Positions 30,906-42,430 of a DNA stretch of 64,000 nucleotides are shown here, piece by piece. The position numbers were made by a program, and so were the translations under genes. The DNA comes from Brachionus plicatilis. Lineage: Eukaryota > Rotifera > Eurotatoria > Ploima > Brachionidae. A model generated the notes under the pieces. The model saw nothing but the letters and a program-made list of their open reading frames with translations. It was not told where the DNA came from and ran no database searches. Location: NCBI GenBank assembly GCA_010279815.1, contig QEOQ01000688.1, forward strand, positions 700,221 to 764,220, in the 5' to 3' direction. Numbering within the stretch: the stretch's first letter is position 1; each line of letters starts with the position of its first letter.

Positions 30906-31113
30906 TAGGCAAGTTGAAAGGGAAACATGAAAAAACAAATTACAATTTTACAAAAAAAAATCTGTTTTTCAAATCAAATTAAGTTTCATAAATAAATAAT
31001 CCAATTAAAATTTTATAAAAATTTTAAAGTCCAGATTACATAAAAGAGTAAAAGTTAAATAAAAAATTTAATAGCCTAAAAAACATTTATTGATTATTTT
31101 GCCCAATATTTTT

Positions 31114-31169
31114 ACCATTTTCGTCCAGTTTTTCTAGAATGTTATTTTGACAAACTGGACGAAAATGGT
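31114..31169. repeat. Perfect 18-bp-stem hairpin
   Basis: ACCATTTTCGTCCAGTTT (31114-31131) is repeated exactly inverted at 31152-31169, with a 20-base loop. It stands alone next to the left end of the MITE at 31205. Role unknown; possibly a minimal foldback element. Confidence 0.7.
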
Positions 31170-31204
31170 ACTTAAAATTGTACATATACTTAAGTTTAAG
31201 TTTA

Positions 31205-31497
31205 AGTATAAAAAGTAAAAACTTTATAATTTTTCTTCTAATTGTTCAAAAATGGTTCTGAAAACAGTACAGTATTGTACAAATTTGTATAAACGAACTC
31301 CAACCTCTGCAAAAACTCTGCAATTTTCTGTAAAATGCGCACCATCAAAAAATATTTGATTAAAATAAACAATAAATTGCAGAGTTTTTGAAGTGCTTAG
31401 AATTTGTTTGTTTAAATTTTTTATTATATTGTTTTGTTTACAGAACCATTTTTGCACAAATAGAAGAAAATTTATAACGATTTTACTTTTTATACTG
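31205..31497. mobile_element. Foldback MITE, same family as 43626-43979
   Basis: Inverted arms begin TATAAAAAGTAAAAACTTTA and end with the inverse (TTTTACTTTTTATA). Internal sequence (CTCTGCAAAAACTCTGCAAT, then AAAATGCGCACCATC) matches the copy at 43.6-44.0 kb. Arms are more diverged here, so this copy is older. Confidence 0.8.
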
Positions 31498-31805
31498 TAA
31501 TTTTTCTACTAAAATTGCTTATAATTAAAATATTCAAGAAAATGGCTCAAATTAGTCAGAAATAAAAAAATTTTTAAAAAAGGGCCGACAAGTAATTAAA
31601 AAGAAATGTTTTTTTTTTTTAAATAATTTAAAACTTATTTTAAAATTTTTATATAACAGTAATTTTTGGATGGTGCATTCGATTTAACGCAAATTCATCA
31701 ATTAATTATCAAATAATTTAAAAATTAAATGCTTATAAAAATTTGAGAACCTAAAATATTGTGATTTTTATCTCTAATTATCCAAGTTAAATCAGTGCTT
31801 TTGTA

Positions 31806-32030
31806 CAAGTCCGAGTTTTTTAGAATGATCGAGAACAATTTTCAAAGAAAAGAAGCATTTCACATTTCACAATGAATACCTGCAGAAAATATGAGCAATC
31901 TTTTGGCCAAAGATGATAACTATTGAGTACAATTGAAAGAGGTATTAAGCTCATATGGGTCGAGAAGAAAAAACCGCTAAGAACAGATCGGTATAGTGAA
32001 AACACATGGATTCATTATGCTCTAATACAA
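31806..32030 (+). pseudogene. Decayed coding patch of unknown origin
   Basis: A less AT-rich block reads, in one plus frame, FFRMIENNFQRKEAFHISQ, stop, IPAENMSNLLAKDDNY, stop, VQLKEVLSSYGSRRKNR, stop, EQIGIVKTHGFIML. The three stops in an otherwise protein-like frame suggest an old pseudogene or transposase remnant. I do not recognise the family. Confidence 0.35.
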
Positions 32031-35000
32031 GTCAAAAGTACAAGAAGAAATAATCCTTTGTTAATTTTTCTTCAATTATATTTTAATAAACATAAATAGT
32101 ATTTTTACAATTTATATGGGTAAGAGGGTTTAAAAAAGACTGCAATTGTTTGGGCCTCTGTGAAATTATTTAATTAAATAAATTTTAACAATGTTTTGAA
32201 AGAATTATTATTTAATTAATTAATATACTCTGACGAAATTAAAAATTTTATTTTTTCATAAATCCTTTTAGGGAAATCAAGTTATCGGAAAGAAGTTTAA
32301 TTCGTTAAAATTATTAATTAATATTAACTTTTCTTTTTTGATTTATGGCTTAAAAAGATAAGAAACACTGAAACTTATAATATTTTTTCATTTTTACAAG
32401 AAAATTCTAATCTATTTTGCATTGCAAGCATTGTTTTAGCTTTGTGGAAAAAAAATTCAAAAATAGTGTAAATTATTTTTTCAGCCTAAAATAAATTTTT
32501 CCACGTATCAAAAACATAAAAATAGAACATCGACAATATTGGATTTTATTGATTAAAAAAAATAAATACAATATTTTATTTTGTATTACTTAAAAAATAC
32601 AATATTCCTTAAAAAACGAATAATTTAGTTTAATTTTTTGAGATGTTTTTTTATTTTTATTTAGCTTTGTCAAATGAATCTCGTCAAAAAAAATTAAATA
32701 AACTTTATTTTAAATTTTTAATTTTTGAACAACAAATTCAAACATAAAAAAAATGTCATCCAGATAATCACTGAGTTTTTCTGCCTTCAAATACATAAAT
32801 AATGAAATCTCAAATTTAAAAAAGCAACAGAAATTGATTATACTTAGCAAATATTCTCAGTTTCTATTATTTTCAAAATTCGATTGATTATATTTGTTTA
32901 TATTTTCTTTGTTTTTTAAAATTCTTTTTTTTTTAATTTTTGATAAATCTATTAAATTTGAAAGTCAAATACAAATTTTTGTAAGATGAAAATTTTTTGA
33001 TAATATTTAATAAATTTGACAAAAACGCAATTCCACTGATTTTTAGTAAATTTTTCAAAAAATATTAATAAAGATATTTTTAATTTAATAGCATCAGATT
33101 AAAAAAAAAATTTAGAAAAAAATATTAAAAACATTGAGATTCATTATTTTAAACCTCTCTTATTCTTAATTCTCAAACTAGCTTTTAACTTTTATATATA
33201 TAATTTTGAAAATTAAAAAAAGTACTAACTGAAACAGTTTTCTCATTAAAAAATAAATTTCATGAAACGACGATTCATGAATACAAAACAAATAATAATA
33301 TTTTTCTATAAATTTAATTTAACAAAAAATTTCGATAATAATAAAGCAAACATCTGAAGAGTAATTTTGTTTTTTTTATATATTTTTCTGTATTGAATTT
33401 AAGAAATCATTTAGGAAAATGCATAACTCAAATTTAGCACAACATAATGAAAGGTCTTTATTTTTTTTATGTTGGATTAATAATATTTTATGATTGCTAG
33501 TTATTTTTTCATCTCTAATGGCAAAATTTTTTATATTACGCCAAAATCTGCTTTTATTTAAGCAAAAAGATTTATCGAGGGTTTTTCGCAAAATTTGGCT
33601 CAAAATTTTCAGTAAAATATTTACTATAAAATTACAACTATCAAGAGCAATAATCATAAATTATAAAAAATTTTATTGATTTGTTTTGCTAGTAATAAGT
33701 CAACTTAGTGTAACCAATCTCATTGAGGTGTTTTTTGGAAAAATAAAACAAATCGTTTAAATTTTTAAGAGTTTTTATAATTAAAATCAAACTTTTTATT
33801 TTTTCTTAAGGCAAAATGAATCGATTTGTTAAGTTTTAAAAATAGCACATTTATCGCTGTTTGATAATTTTAGGCAAAAAATACAAAATTTATCAATCAA
33901 ATTTTTTGAATTTATTTTTTCGATCAACACATTTAAAAAATATTTAAATAATAAAAATAAGAATTGGTTGAAATAGATTTTATTTCAGTAAATGTGAGAA
34001 AAAATTAAATTCAATACCAAAGAATTTTTTTCACAAGAGAGTCAAGTTAAATATTTGAGGAAAATAAATTAATCAAAAAATAATATTTGATTTTTTTCTA
34101 TTTTTTACAATTATGTTATAATTAATCGCAGCTTAACGACTCTAGTTCAAGCTGAAATAGGAAAATAATTTTAAAAATTAATTGCTCAGAAATATGCAAA
34201 ATTTTATTTTTTTAATCAATTTATTTCAATATTTTTGATATAGTCAATTTATAGAACAAGAGAAGGAAATGAAAGATTTTTTTAGAAAAAACAACTTGCT
34301 AAAAATTGAAGCTTTGTTTTTTATATTTCATAGCTTGTCTTCATAACTTTTCTCAGCTTGAAAAAGCTTTTTCTCAAAATCAATTCAATATTAATCAATC
34401 ATTATGATAATAGAATTTTTTTAGACGAATTTTCAAATGAAGGAAAAAATTTTAACAAGTCAAATATGCTCCAATATTCAAAAATGCGTAGCGCGCTTCT
34501 CTAATGTTGACTTAATGCACTTAAAGCTTTAATTTTACTTTATTCATAACCAACTAGGGAATTCGCTCTTTTAGATTTTGTATAGAAAAATATCTCTTAG
34601 TTTAAACCAAAGCCAACATCAGATTTTTCGCTTTATTTTTGTTAATAAAATAAAAACCAAGTTTTCATAAATCCATTGGGAAACTACTCTTCTTGAAATA
34701 ATAAAGTTGTTTATAGTTTAAAAAGTTAAGATTTAGAATTCTTTATTTAAAATTAACTAGAAGCTGATCAAATACAAATTTAATATTTTTTTCTTGATTT
34801 TTTAGTTGATTTTTGTTTGGAGTTTTAAAAAAGTTAGTAAAAAAGATTCAATAAAAAGACTGATTTTAAAAAAAAAATTTTAAAATCAATTTTATATTAT
34901 TATTAATTGCTGCCTAGAAGAAGTAAAATTATCAAAAATTAAATTCAATTTCATCAAGTTTGAGCTTGTTAAATTTTCTTTTTCTATAGATGAAATTAAA

Positions 35001-37024
35001 GATTTTCAACTGAATATTTCTAAGCTCGTTTAAAAAAATTAACTATTGATGTTAATTTTAATTAAAATCAGAAGACTAAATTGATGAGCGAATTATGGCG
35101 CTGCAATTATTTGAGTCTTAATTAAAAAAAAAAAGGATTTTGTTCAAGTGCTCTTTAAATGTAAAAAGTGCTGAGAAAAATTTGGAAAATAGAAATTTTA
35201 ATGATCAATTGTAAAAGTTTTATTTTTAGATTACAAAATTATATGAATTTTAGCCTTTTTTAAATGCACGAACAGAAGCTTAATATTAAAATAAGTAAAA
35301 ATTTAGCTATTTCCTGTTTTTAAGCCTAAATATAATTAATTGAATTCATTCAAACAATTTCTGTATTCACTGACGGAATTCCATAATATTTGAATTCGAA
35401 AGGCTCATCTATCTTTTTAAAATAAATAGTAAATTTGGCCTTAGACTAGAATTAAATAGATATAGCTAACTATTTAAGCTTTGAGTTAAGAAGGATTTAT
35501 TTTAATAATAAATTGAAGAGAGTAAATAAAAATGATGTAAACGCGAAAGCATTTTTTTTAATTAAAGTAGAATTAATTTGGCCAAGAATTTGGATAAAAA
35601 TGTTTTTTAAATTATGGATGCTAATTGATTTATTAATAAAACTCAAAAAGAAGGTTCCTGAGGCAATTTATGTATTTATTAGCTAAATTAAAAGAAAACT
35701 TAATTTTTTCTAGTATTAAAAGTTATTGAGAACTAATGATTGAGAAATTGTAACTAATTTTTTACTTCTTTTTTAAAATTAAGTCTAATATGTGGAAAAA
35801 TTTTAAATAATCTTAGATTTAATTTTTAGGTTTTTTCAATATAAATAGTTTTAAATGAAATGATTAGACTTTAAATTTATCCATTTTTTGCGTGACAAAA
35901 ATAGTAACGTGTCAATTAAAAAATTTTTTAAAATTAAATATAAGAAAATTTAATGCACATGATTTACGTAATAATATATCCGAAAAGATTGATTATTTCA
36001 AAGTAAATTTTACAATGAGGATAAATAGGAAAATTTGATACCATCGAAATGATGGAAGTTATAAAGATCTATTAAGGTATGTTCTATCATAATAGATAAA
36101 ATTCTGGATTATAATAATCTTTTTTTATTCTAATAATGCGATTAATCGTTTTAAATTAATTCTTATAATTTCAATAATATCAAAGTTAGCACCCAATTGT
36201 CTTACTCTGATTACAAAAATTTGAAATCGTTGGCATTGAAAATTTCCGAAGAAAAAATTTAATAAATATATAAATCTTAGATGAATCAGAAAATACATGC
36301 ATTTTACTATTTATATCAATTTTTGGCATAAACTGCAAAAAATTCTTAAATTGAGTTGGAATTTTAGTATTTTATTTTATATTTTAATTATTTTTAATTT
36401 TATAAAATTTTAAAATAAAAAAAATAAATTATTTAATTCAAATTTGAGTTTATTTATGCAATGAAGAGAAAATAAATTTCTATTCTTTTAAATAATTTGA
36501 AAAAAACAGTTTAATTTCTAATTAACTGATGTAGTTTATTCTGTGTCAATTTACAATTATAATACAGCTTTAGATTAGTAATGATTTCTAAAATATTTTC
36601 TAGAAATAAAGTTTAAGGGTCATTATTAATTTGTATCGTAAACTATATAAAGAGGCTCTTTAAAGTTTATTTTTCTGACTTTAATAAAATATAATTTTAA
36701 CCCTATTGTTTATATGTTTCATTATAATTAATTTAATCCCTTGTTAAACAATGAAACAATTTAATCAATTGATAAAATAGAAATTAGAGATTCACAAAAA
36801 CTGATAAAATTTTTTATAAACCTTTATAGTTGATTATTCCCATTAGAAAATTTCAAATCAAGATTATCACGTAATGAAATATTAATCCAGGAGCGCAGAG
36901 AAATCACACACATTTTAGTGGCATTCTTTAATAAACTGACATCGAAACATGGTATAAAATTTAAAGAATTTGTGACCAAAATTGTCTCAAAATAACTGCC
37001 CTTGGTTAATTAATAATTCAAATT

Positions 37025-37355
37025 CAGAGTTGTTTAAAAGTCACAAGTCTCAAGTCAAGTCCAAGTCCAGAATTTTATTTTATTTTTTTTCAAGTCCAAC
37101 CAAAGACTTCATTTTTTTATTTTTAATTATCATTCAAATGTCCAAGTCCAGGCTTTAAAATTTTGAATACTGAAGAAGAAATTTATGCTAAAATTGCAAT
37201 AAAATTCTGATACATGGCAAATCTATTGCATTAGACAACCCAAGAGTAAAGTTTTTATTTTTTTTAATTATAAATTTTTTGATATGAAGCCTGATCTAGA
37301 AAATTTTTAAAAAAAATATTGACTTTGACTTTGAAAAAACTTTTAAACAACTCTG
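37025..37355. mobile_element. hAT-type MITE, CAGAGTTG family, 331 bp
   Basis: Ends CAGAGTTGTTTAAAAGTCAC and TTTTAAACAACTCTG, flanked by TTCAAATT and TTTAAATT (7 of 8). The interior includes CAAGTCAAGTCCAAGTCCAG and a unique segment (GACAACCCAAGAGT) shared in inverse with the copy at 38247. Confidence 0.8.
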
Positions 37356-37978
37356 TTTAAATTAATTAATTTCTTTACTATTATAAAAAGTTCAATAATT
37401 TAATTGGAAATAAAAAAGCTAATTTTGGCTAATTTTTTATATTTTTTAATTTAATTTGACCTTTTGAAAATAAACTAAAAAATATATGTTTCTGATGGCA
37501 TCGTTTGACTCGATTTAAACGATTACTATTATTGTGAATAGAATATATTATAATGAAATTTTAATAAATAAAAAATGGTTCAAATAAAAATTGATAAAGC
37601 ATGAGGTAACTTCAGGTAGATCATTTAAAGGCTCAATGGTATATTATTATTATCCATGCCTGAATCTTCACAAACTCGAAAAACTTTCTTTTAAAAATAT
37701 ATTTCAAATTACCAAAAATTTAAAAAATTTAAAATTAATTTTTTCAATCCAAGTAATTTAAGTCATTTTTGTAAGTAATTAATAAAAAATTAATTCTTTA
37801 ATCTTATTCTTTTTATCTATAATTTTTTATTTTAAGTTCTTGGTTAAAAGAAAATATAAAATCGAATCAAAACAAACTTAGATTTCATACCAATTTATAT
37901 GGTTAAAAAAATTTGATTAATAGTGAAATTTTAGTAATAATTTTAAAATTGCTCAATTTCATCATGGCCTTAAATTAC

Positions 37979-38533
37979 GGCAAATCGAAGTTCATGATCA
38001 AATTTAAATTTCAAAATAAAATTTTAAGTTTTAGATTTAAAAAAGGTATTTTAGTCAGTTTTTTAAGAATTTTATAGAATTTTATTTTGTCTTTCAAGTT
38101 TTCAAATAAAGATTTAAGAAGAATCAATTAGAAAAAAAAATGATCTTTTTAATTTAAAAAATTAAACATTTGATTTTTAATTTAAAAGAAAATAAATAAA
38201 GCTTGTTTCATAGTTTTATTTGGATTTGAGTTTATAAGGTTTTGAACAGAGTTGTTTAAAAGTCCCAAAAAAAAGTCCAAGTCCAGAGTTTTTTTTTAAA
38301 TTTGCTAGATAAGGCTTCATATCAAAAAATTTATATACACTTGGGTTGTCTAATGCAATTGATTTTGGCTTAATTTTCTTCTTCAGTATTCAAAATTTTA
38401 AAGCCTCGACTTGGACTTTTGAAAGAAAATTAAAAAAAAGAAGTCTGGACTTGGACTTAACTTGAGACTTGTGACTTTTAAACAACTCTGGTTTTGAATA
38501 TGTGATAATGATCATGATGAACTTTAATTTGTC
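37979..38533. mobile_element. MULE-type MITE, GGCAAATTGAAGTTCATGATCA family, carrying a nested hAT MITE
   Basis: The left end GGCAAATCGAAGTTCATGAT and a right end close to TGATCATGATGAACTTTAAT are bracketed by TTAAATTAC and ATAAAATAC (7 of 9). The hAT MITE 38247-38490 sits inside with its own 8-bp duplication, so it inserted later. The left half aligns with the better preserved copy at 40785. Confidence 0.7.
38247..38490. mobile_element. hAT-type MITE, CAGAGTTG family, perfect 8-bp duplication
   Basis: Starts CAGAGTTGTTTAAAAGTCCC and ends GACTTTTAAACAACTCTG. GTTTTGAA is present exactly on both sides (38239-38246 and 38491-38498). The interior AAGTCCAAGTCCAGAG and its inverse form a long partial palindrome. 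Non-coding. Confidence 0.9.
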
Positions 38534-39769
38534 ATAAAATACAAGAATTTTACTTATAGAAATATTTATAGTCAATTTTATAGTTTATCATTAAATTTTA
38601 ATTTATATTCAAAAAAAAACACATTTTTCTTAGATGGTTTAATTTTTAAAATTCAAACAGCCAAATAAGGCTCATTAGATTAAGAACTGTGCTTGACTTT
38701 TTAAAAAGAAATTAAGACACCAAATTTTAAACACAAAAATAGAATTGAACAAAACATCCTGTTACAATTTTTAATTTAAAAAAATTCTTTTAAATTTAAC
38801 CATCAATATTACTGAAAAAAAAATGCTCAAGTTGTCTGACTTTGAGACATTTTCTAAGACTTCTAGTCAAAGTCATTATTTTATAAAAGTCAAAATGCCA
38901 CTAAGACTCAAAATTTAAGTTGTGGCTTTTTGCTACTCTGATTAGCTTTTTAAAATTAATTAAAAAGAATTTATTGGATTAGCTAGACTTAATTCTCTAA
39001 TAAAAAATTCTAATAATTTAGGAGATTTATATGGATCTTTTAAAATCATTTTTTATTGAAATTGAAAATTTAGTCGCTTAACTATTTTGGATGTATGCTA
39101 ACTTATTTGGGATATATTTTACTCTAGTTGAAATTTCGATCATATATAAAAACTAATTATGAAGAAAATTAATATCAGTGATTTTTTATTCTTGCCTAAA
39201 ATTTTAAAACTTCAAAATTAGTGTATTGTCTTCTAGATTTATCATCATTAATTTAAAATTTACAACAGCTGTTATATAAATGTTATTAGAACAATAAACA
39301 ATTTTTTTTTTCAATTTCTAAATATTTTTAAGCTAAACGGAAAGCTAAAATTTAAGATTTTGTCTACTTTGTAACTAAATGGTCATCAATTATAAATTAA
39401 ATAATTTTTTAATTATATATGATAAATTTGTTCTCACTACAATGTAATAATTATAATCAAAATTAGAGTGAAAATAAGTTGCGTGATCAGTAATTGAGAT
39501 AAAAGAGCAAAAAAAAAATTTTAAACTTGTTAATCGTGATGAACCTTTTTTAAAATGTGATTTTAACCCTCTTTTTTTTTTAATTTACTTTAATATTTCC
39601 AAGACTTATTTTTACCTTCTTTTTATCATAAAAAACTTTTTTTTATTGTTTGAATGATTGATTCCTAGAAAGATTAATCAAAAAAAATAAAATATTAAAA
39701 ATTTTCAGAAGAATACTATCTAGGTTTTGCAAAAATTTAAAGCTAAAAGTTAATTTTTTTAAATTCTAA

Positions 39770-40440
39770 CACTGGAGACTAATATAGTTTCAGGGTTGTA
39801 CCTTGTCATTTGGTCTTTTTTCCAGTACAGCGATCCAAGAATGAGCGAATTTTTACAAAGACTTATCATATGATTTACTGTAACCAACAGGTTAATATCT
39901 ATAAAACATTTTAGATCTGGAACAGACCTTAAAACTTTGCAATGTTACGGTATAGAATATTATGTATATAGCAATTGACGGAAAAAAGGATACCTTAATT
40001 TTTCTAAGAATCAATTTTTTTCCATTTATAATCTTTTCATAAAGCATTAGGAACATATATTGACGAAAAAATTATTTATTTATTAAAATTATTTATTTGT
40101 GACATCTCTAATCGATAAATTTTATTTTCAAATTTTTTTGTTTCTTGTTTTTCTGATCAATGGTCCGTGAATTAATTTTTTTAATCAAAAAAATAGGAAA
40201 TTTTAAAAAATTTAATTTAGTTGGTAATTTTTCATTTAAATCTTTACTGACTAAGTTATTGACAATTTTAATGACAAATATGGTAAAGAACCAATTTTTA
40301 AAATGAAAGGCTACAAATACAATTTTTGTTAGCATCTTTTGGTATCCTTAGTCTTAAAAAAATATTTTTCGTCTAATATAATAAAAGAGCCGAAGACTGT
40401 GGAACCTTGTTTTTTTTTGATTCGGCGTGTGTAATTTTTA
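39770..40440. other. Less AT-rich block of unknown nature
   Basis: A good acceptor (TTGGTCTTTTTTCCAG, ending about 39825) precedes a 15-codon frame reading YSDPRMSEFLQRLII and a stop. Other short GC-richer tracts follow up to GAAGACTGTGGAACC near 40393. No gene model can be built. It may be the last exon of a decayed gene, or repeat debris. Confidence 0.2.
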
Positions 40441-40609
40441 ATAAATCTAATTTCTGACTTTATCTCTAATTTTAATTAATAATTTTATTTTTATAAATAA
40501 CACGTTAAAAATTCTTATTCTATTTAATGAGATTAATTGACACCAAATTTTCAGATTAAGATCAATTTTCTTTGTAAAAAAAATTTAAAAGAAAAAAAAT
40601 AACAAGACC

Positions 40610-40757
40610 AATTGCTATCTTATGTCTATTTTAATTTTCTTTTATATTATATTTTAATTTTTTTAATCTTATTTTTTCTTTACATTTTTATTTTATTTTT
40701 TTTTAATCTGAAGGATCTTTAGCTCGGCACAGATAAAACAAGTAAATAAATAATTTT
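40610..40757 (+). mobile_element. LINE/SINE 3' end copy
   Basis: A T-rich body ends in TCTGAAGGATCTTTAGCTCG followed by GCACAG and an AAGTAAATAAATAA tail. Same terminus as at 22127, 44819 and 58815. It lies immediately left of the MITE at 40785. Confidence 0.7.
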
Positions 40758-40784
40758 AATGCATTCTAAGCAATGGTCTTTTTC

Positions 40785-41285
40785 GGCAAATTGAAGTTCA
40801 TGATCAAATGTAAATTTCAAATCAAAATTTTTAGTTTTTGATTTAAATAAAAAGGTATTTTTTATCAACTTTTTAATAATAAATGACTATACTTTATTAA
40901 ACATTATTTGTTTAATCTATAATAAGATAGAAAATTATGTGAATTTTTTTCTGAAGTAAATAAAATTCTTAATCAATATTTTGAAATTTTGCAATACAAA
41001 ATTTAACTTTGTTTCGTCGTCACATTTTTTAATTAATATAAAAATATCATTTGGATACCTTAATTTCGATTTTAAATATGTCTTTAAACTTTTCAAATAA
41101 AGATTTTAGAAGAATCAATTAAAGGTCAATTAGAAAAAAAATATTTGTTTTCTTTTAATTAAAATAATAAACATTTTATGTTTAATCTAAAAAACAAATA
41201 AAAAAATCTAGTTTCATCATTTTTATTAAAATTTTAATTAATTAAATTTTGATCATTTGATAATGATCATGAACTTCAAGTTGCC
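40785..41285. mobile_element. MULE-type MITE with perfect 9-bp target duplication
   Basis: Ends GGCAAATTGAAGTTCATGAT and the inverse ATCATGAACTTCAAGTTGCC. GTCTTTTTC flanks both sides (40776-40784 and 41286-41294). 501 bp, non-coding. The 9-bp duplication places it with Mutator-like mobilisers. Confidence 0.9.
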
Positions 41286-42430
41286 GTCTTTTTCTCCTAT
41301 TTGGCTACAATTTTTGATCAAAAAAAAAAATATACCAAAATTAGTAAAATGTGAAATTTTAATTTGATTCTATAAATCATTTAAAAAATTTAAATGTCTG
41401 ACAAAAATCATGGATAGACAATGAGATTAAGATAATAAAAACACATTTTCTTTTTTGTATTTTCTGCACTTTTTGGTTGATTTAATGATTATATTAATAA
41501 AAAATGAACGGAGTCCGCATTAGGGTTTAGGGATTCGGGTATGTTGTAGTTTAGAGAACTATTAGTTAAAGTAAAAATTAATAATTAAACTATTAATTGA
41601 TTAAAATCTTTATTTTAATAATCAAAAAGTAAAGAAAGAACTAAAAGGAACAGAAAAAATAGTCCTTTTTTCAGCCACATGATTTAAATTGTAGTAAAAA
41701 ACTTAAAAATTTAAGTTGTATAATTATTGAAGAAAATTAAATCAAACATAAAAATTTATAGAATGCGGATAAGTTGTTGATAATTTATGACACAATAGAC
41801 AATAAAATCCAAATAAAATTTGTTGGGAAAATTACAAAAAATAAATTTTTTTCTGAATTTTTAGTGATGTAAGCGGAAATTTAGCTACAAAAAAATGAAT
41901 TGCCTTTTGATTCTAGATGGTCGAAAATTTTAATTTGTTTAAATCAAAATAAGCAAACAAATTATTTTTGTTTGAATTTATTTTCTAAATAGTTGTTGAT
42001 TGATAATATTTGTTAAAGCGGATAAAATTAATAATTTTTTATCTAGCAAAAAAATTTGCATTTAATTTAAAAAAGAAGAAAAAAAGGGCCAAGTGTATTA
42101 AAGGAAAGAAAGCAGCGGAATATTTGTCTTGTTTATATCAAAATCAATCAATAAAATAGCGACATGACGAGCTATCTATCCGAAAAGATATTAATCATTG
42201 GAAATTTTTGCAAAATAAACTATCAAAATAAGAATTTAATTATTTCTATTAAAATTCAAAATTAATGCCTTTTGTATTTGTCTCTGTATTCTATCTCCTA
42301 ATTTGTTTTATATTGATTTTTCCCCAATCTAGACTAGATCTTTTCTTTTTTTTTCTACACCAAAATTTACGCCAAAATTCAATTAAACAGATAGATGTAA
42401 ATTTTGCCCATATAAAAAACAGTGTTCAAA

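Larger units (their letters stand above)
30486..42430. other. 12-kb gene-poor interval
   Basis: No gene is supported. Recognised contents are MITEs, a hairpin, a LINE tail and one decayed coding patch, listed separately. The remaining sequence (notably 32.1-37.0 kb, 38.9-39.8 kb and 41.3-42.4 kb) is AT-rich without structure that I can name. Confidence 0.6.

Noticed and set aside
33376..33679. Overlapping plus and minus frames of 61-93 codons
   Set aside because: AT-driven chance frames; neither resembles a known protein.
40108..40335. 75-codon minus-strand frame
   Set aside because: Low-complexity, no homology, no splice or promoter context.
41515..41545. TTAGGGTTTAGGG-like sequence suggesting an interstitial telomere
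   Set aside because: Only about two imperfect units; expected by chance in 64 kb.
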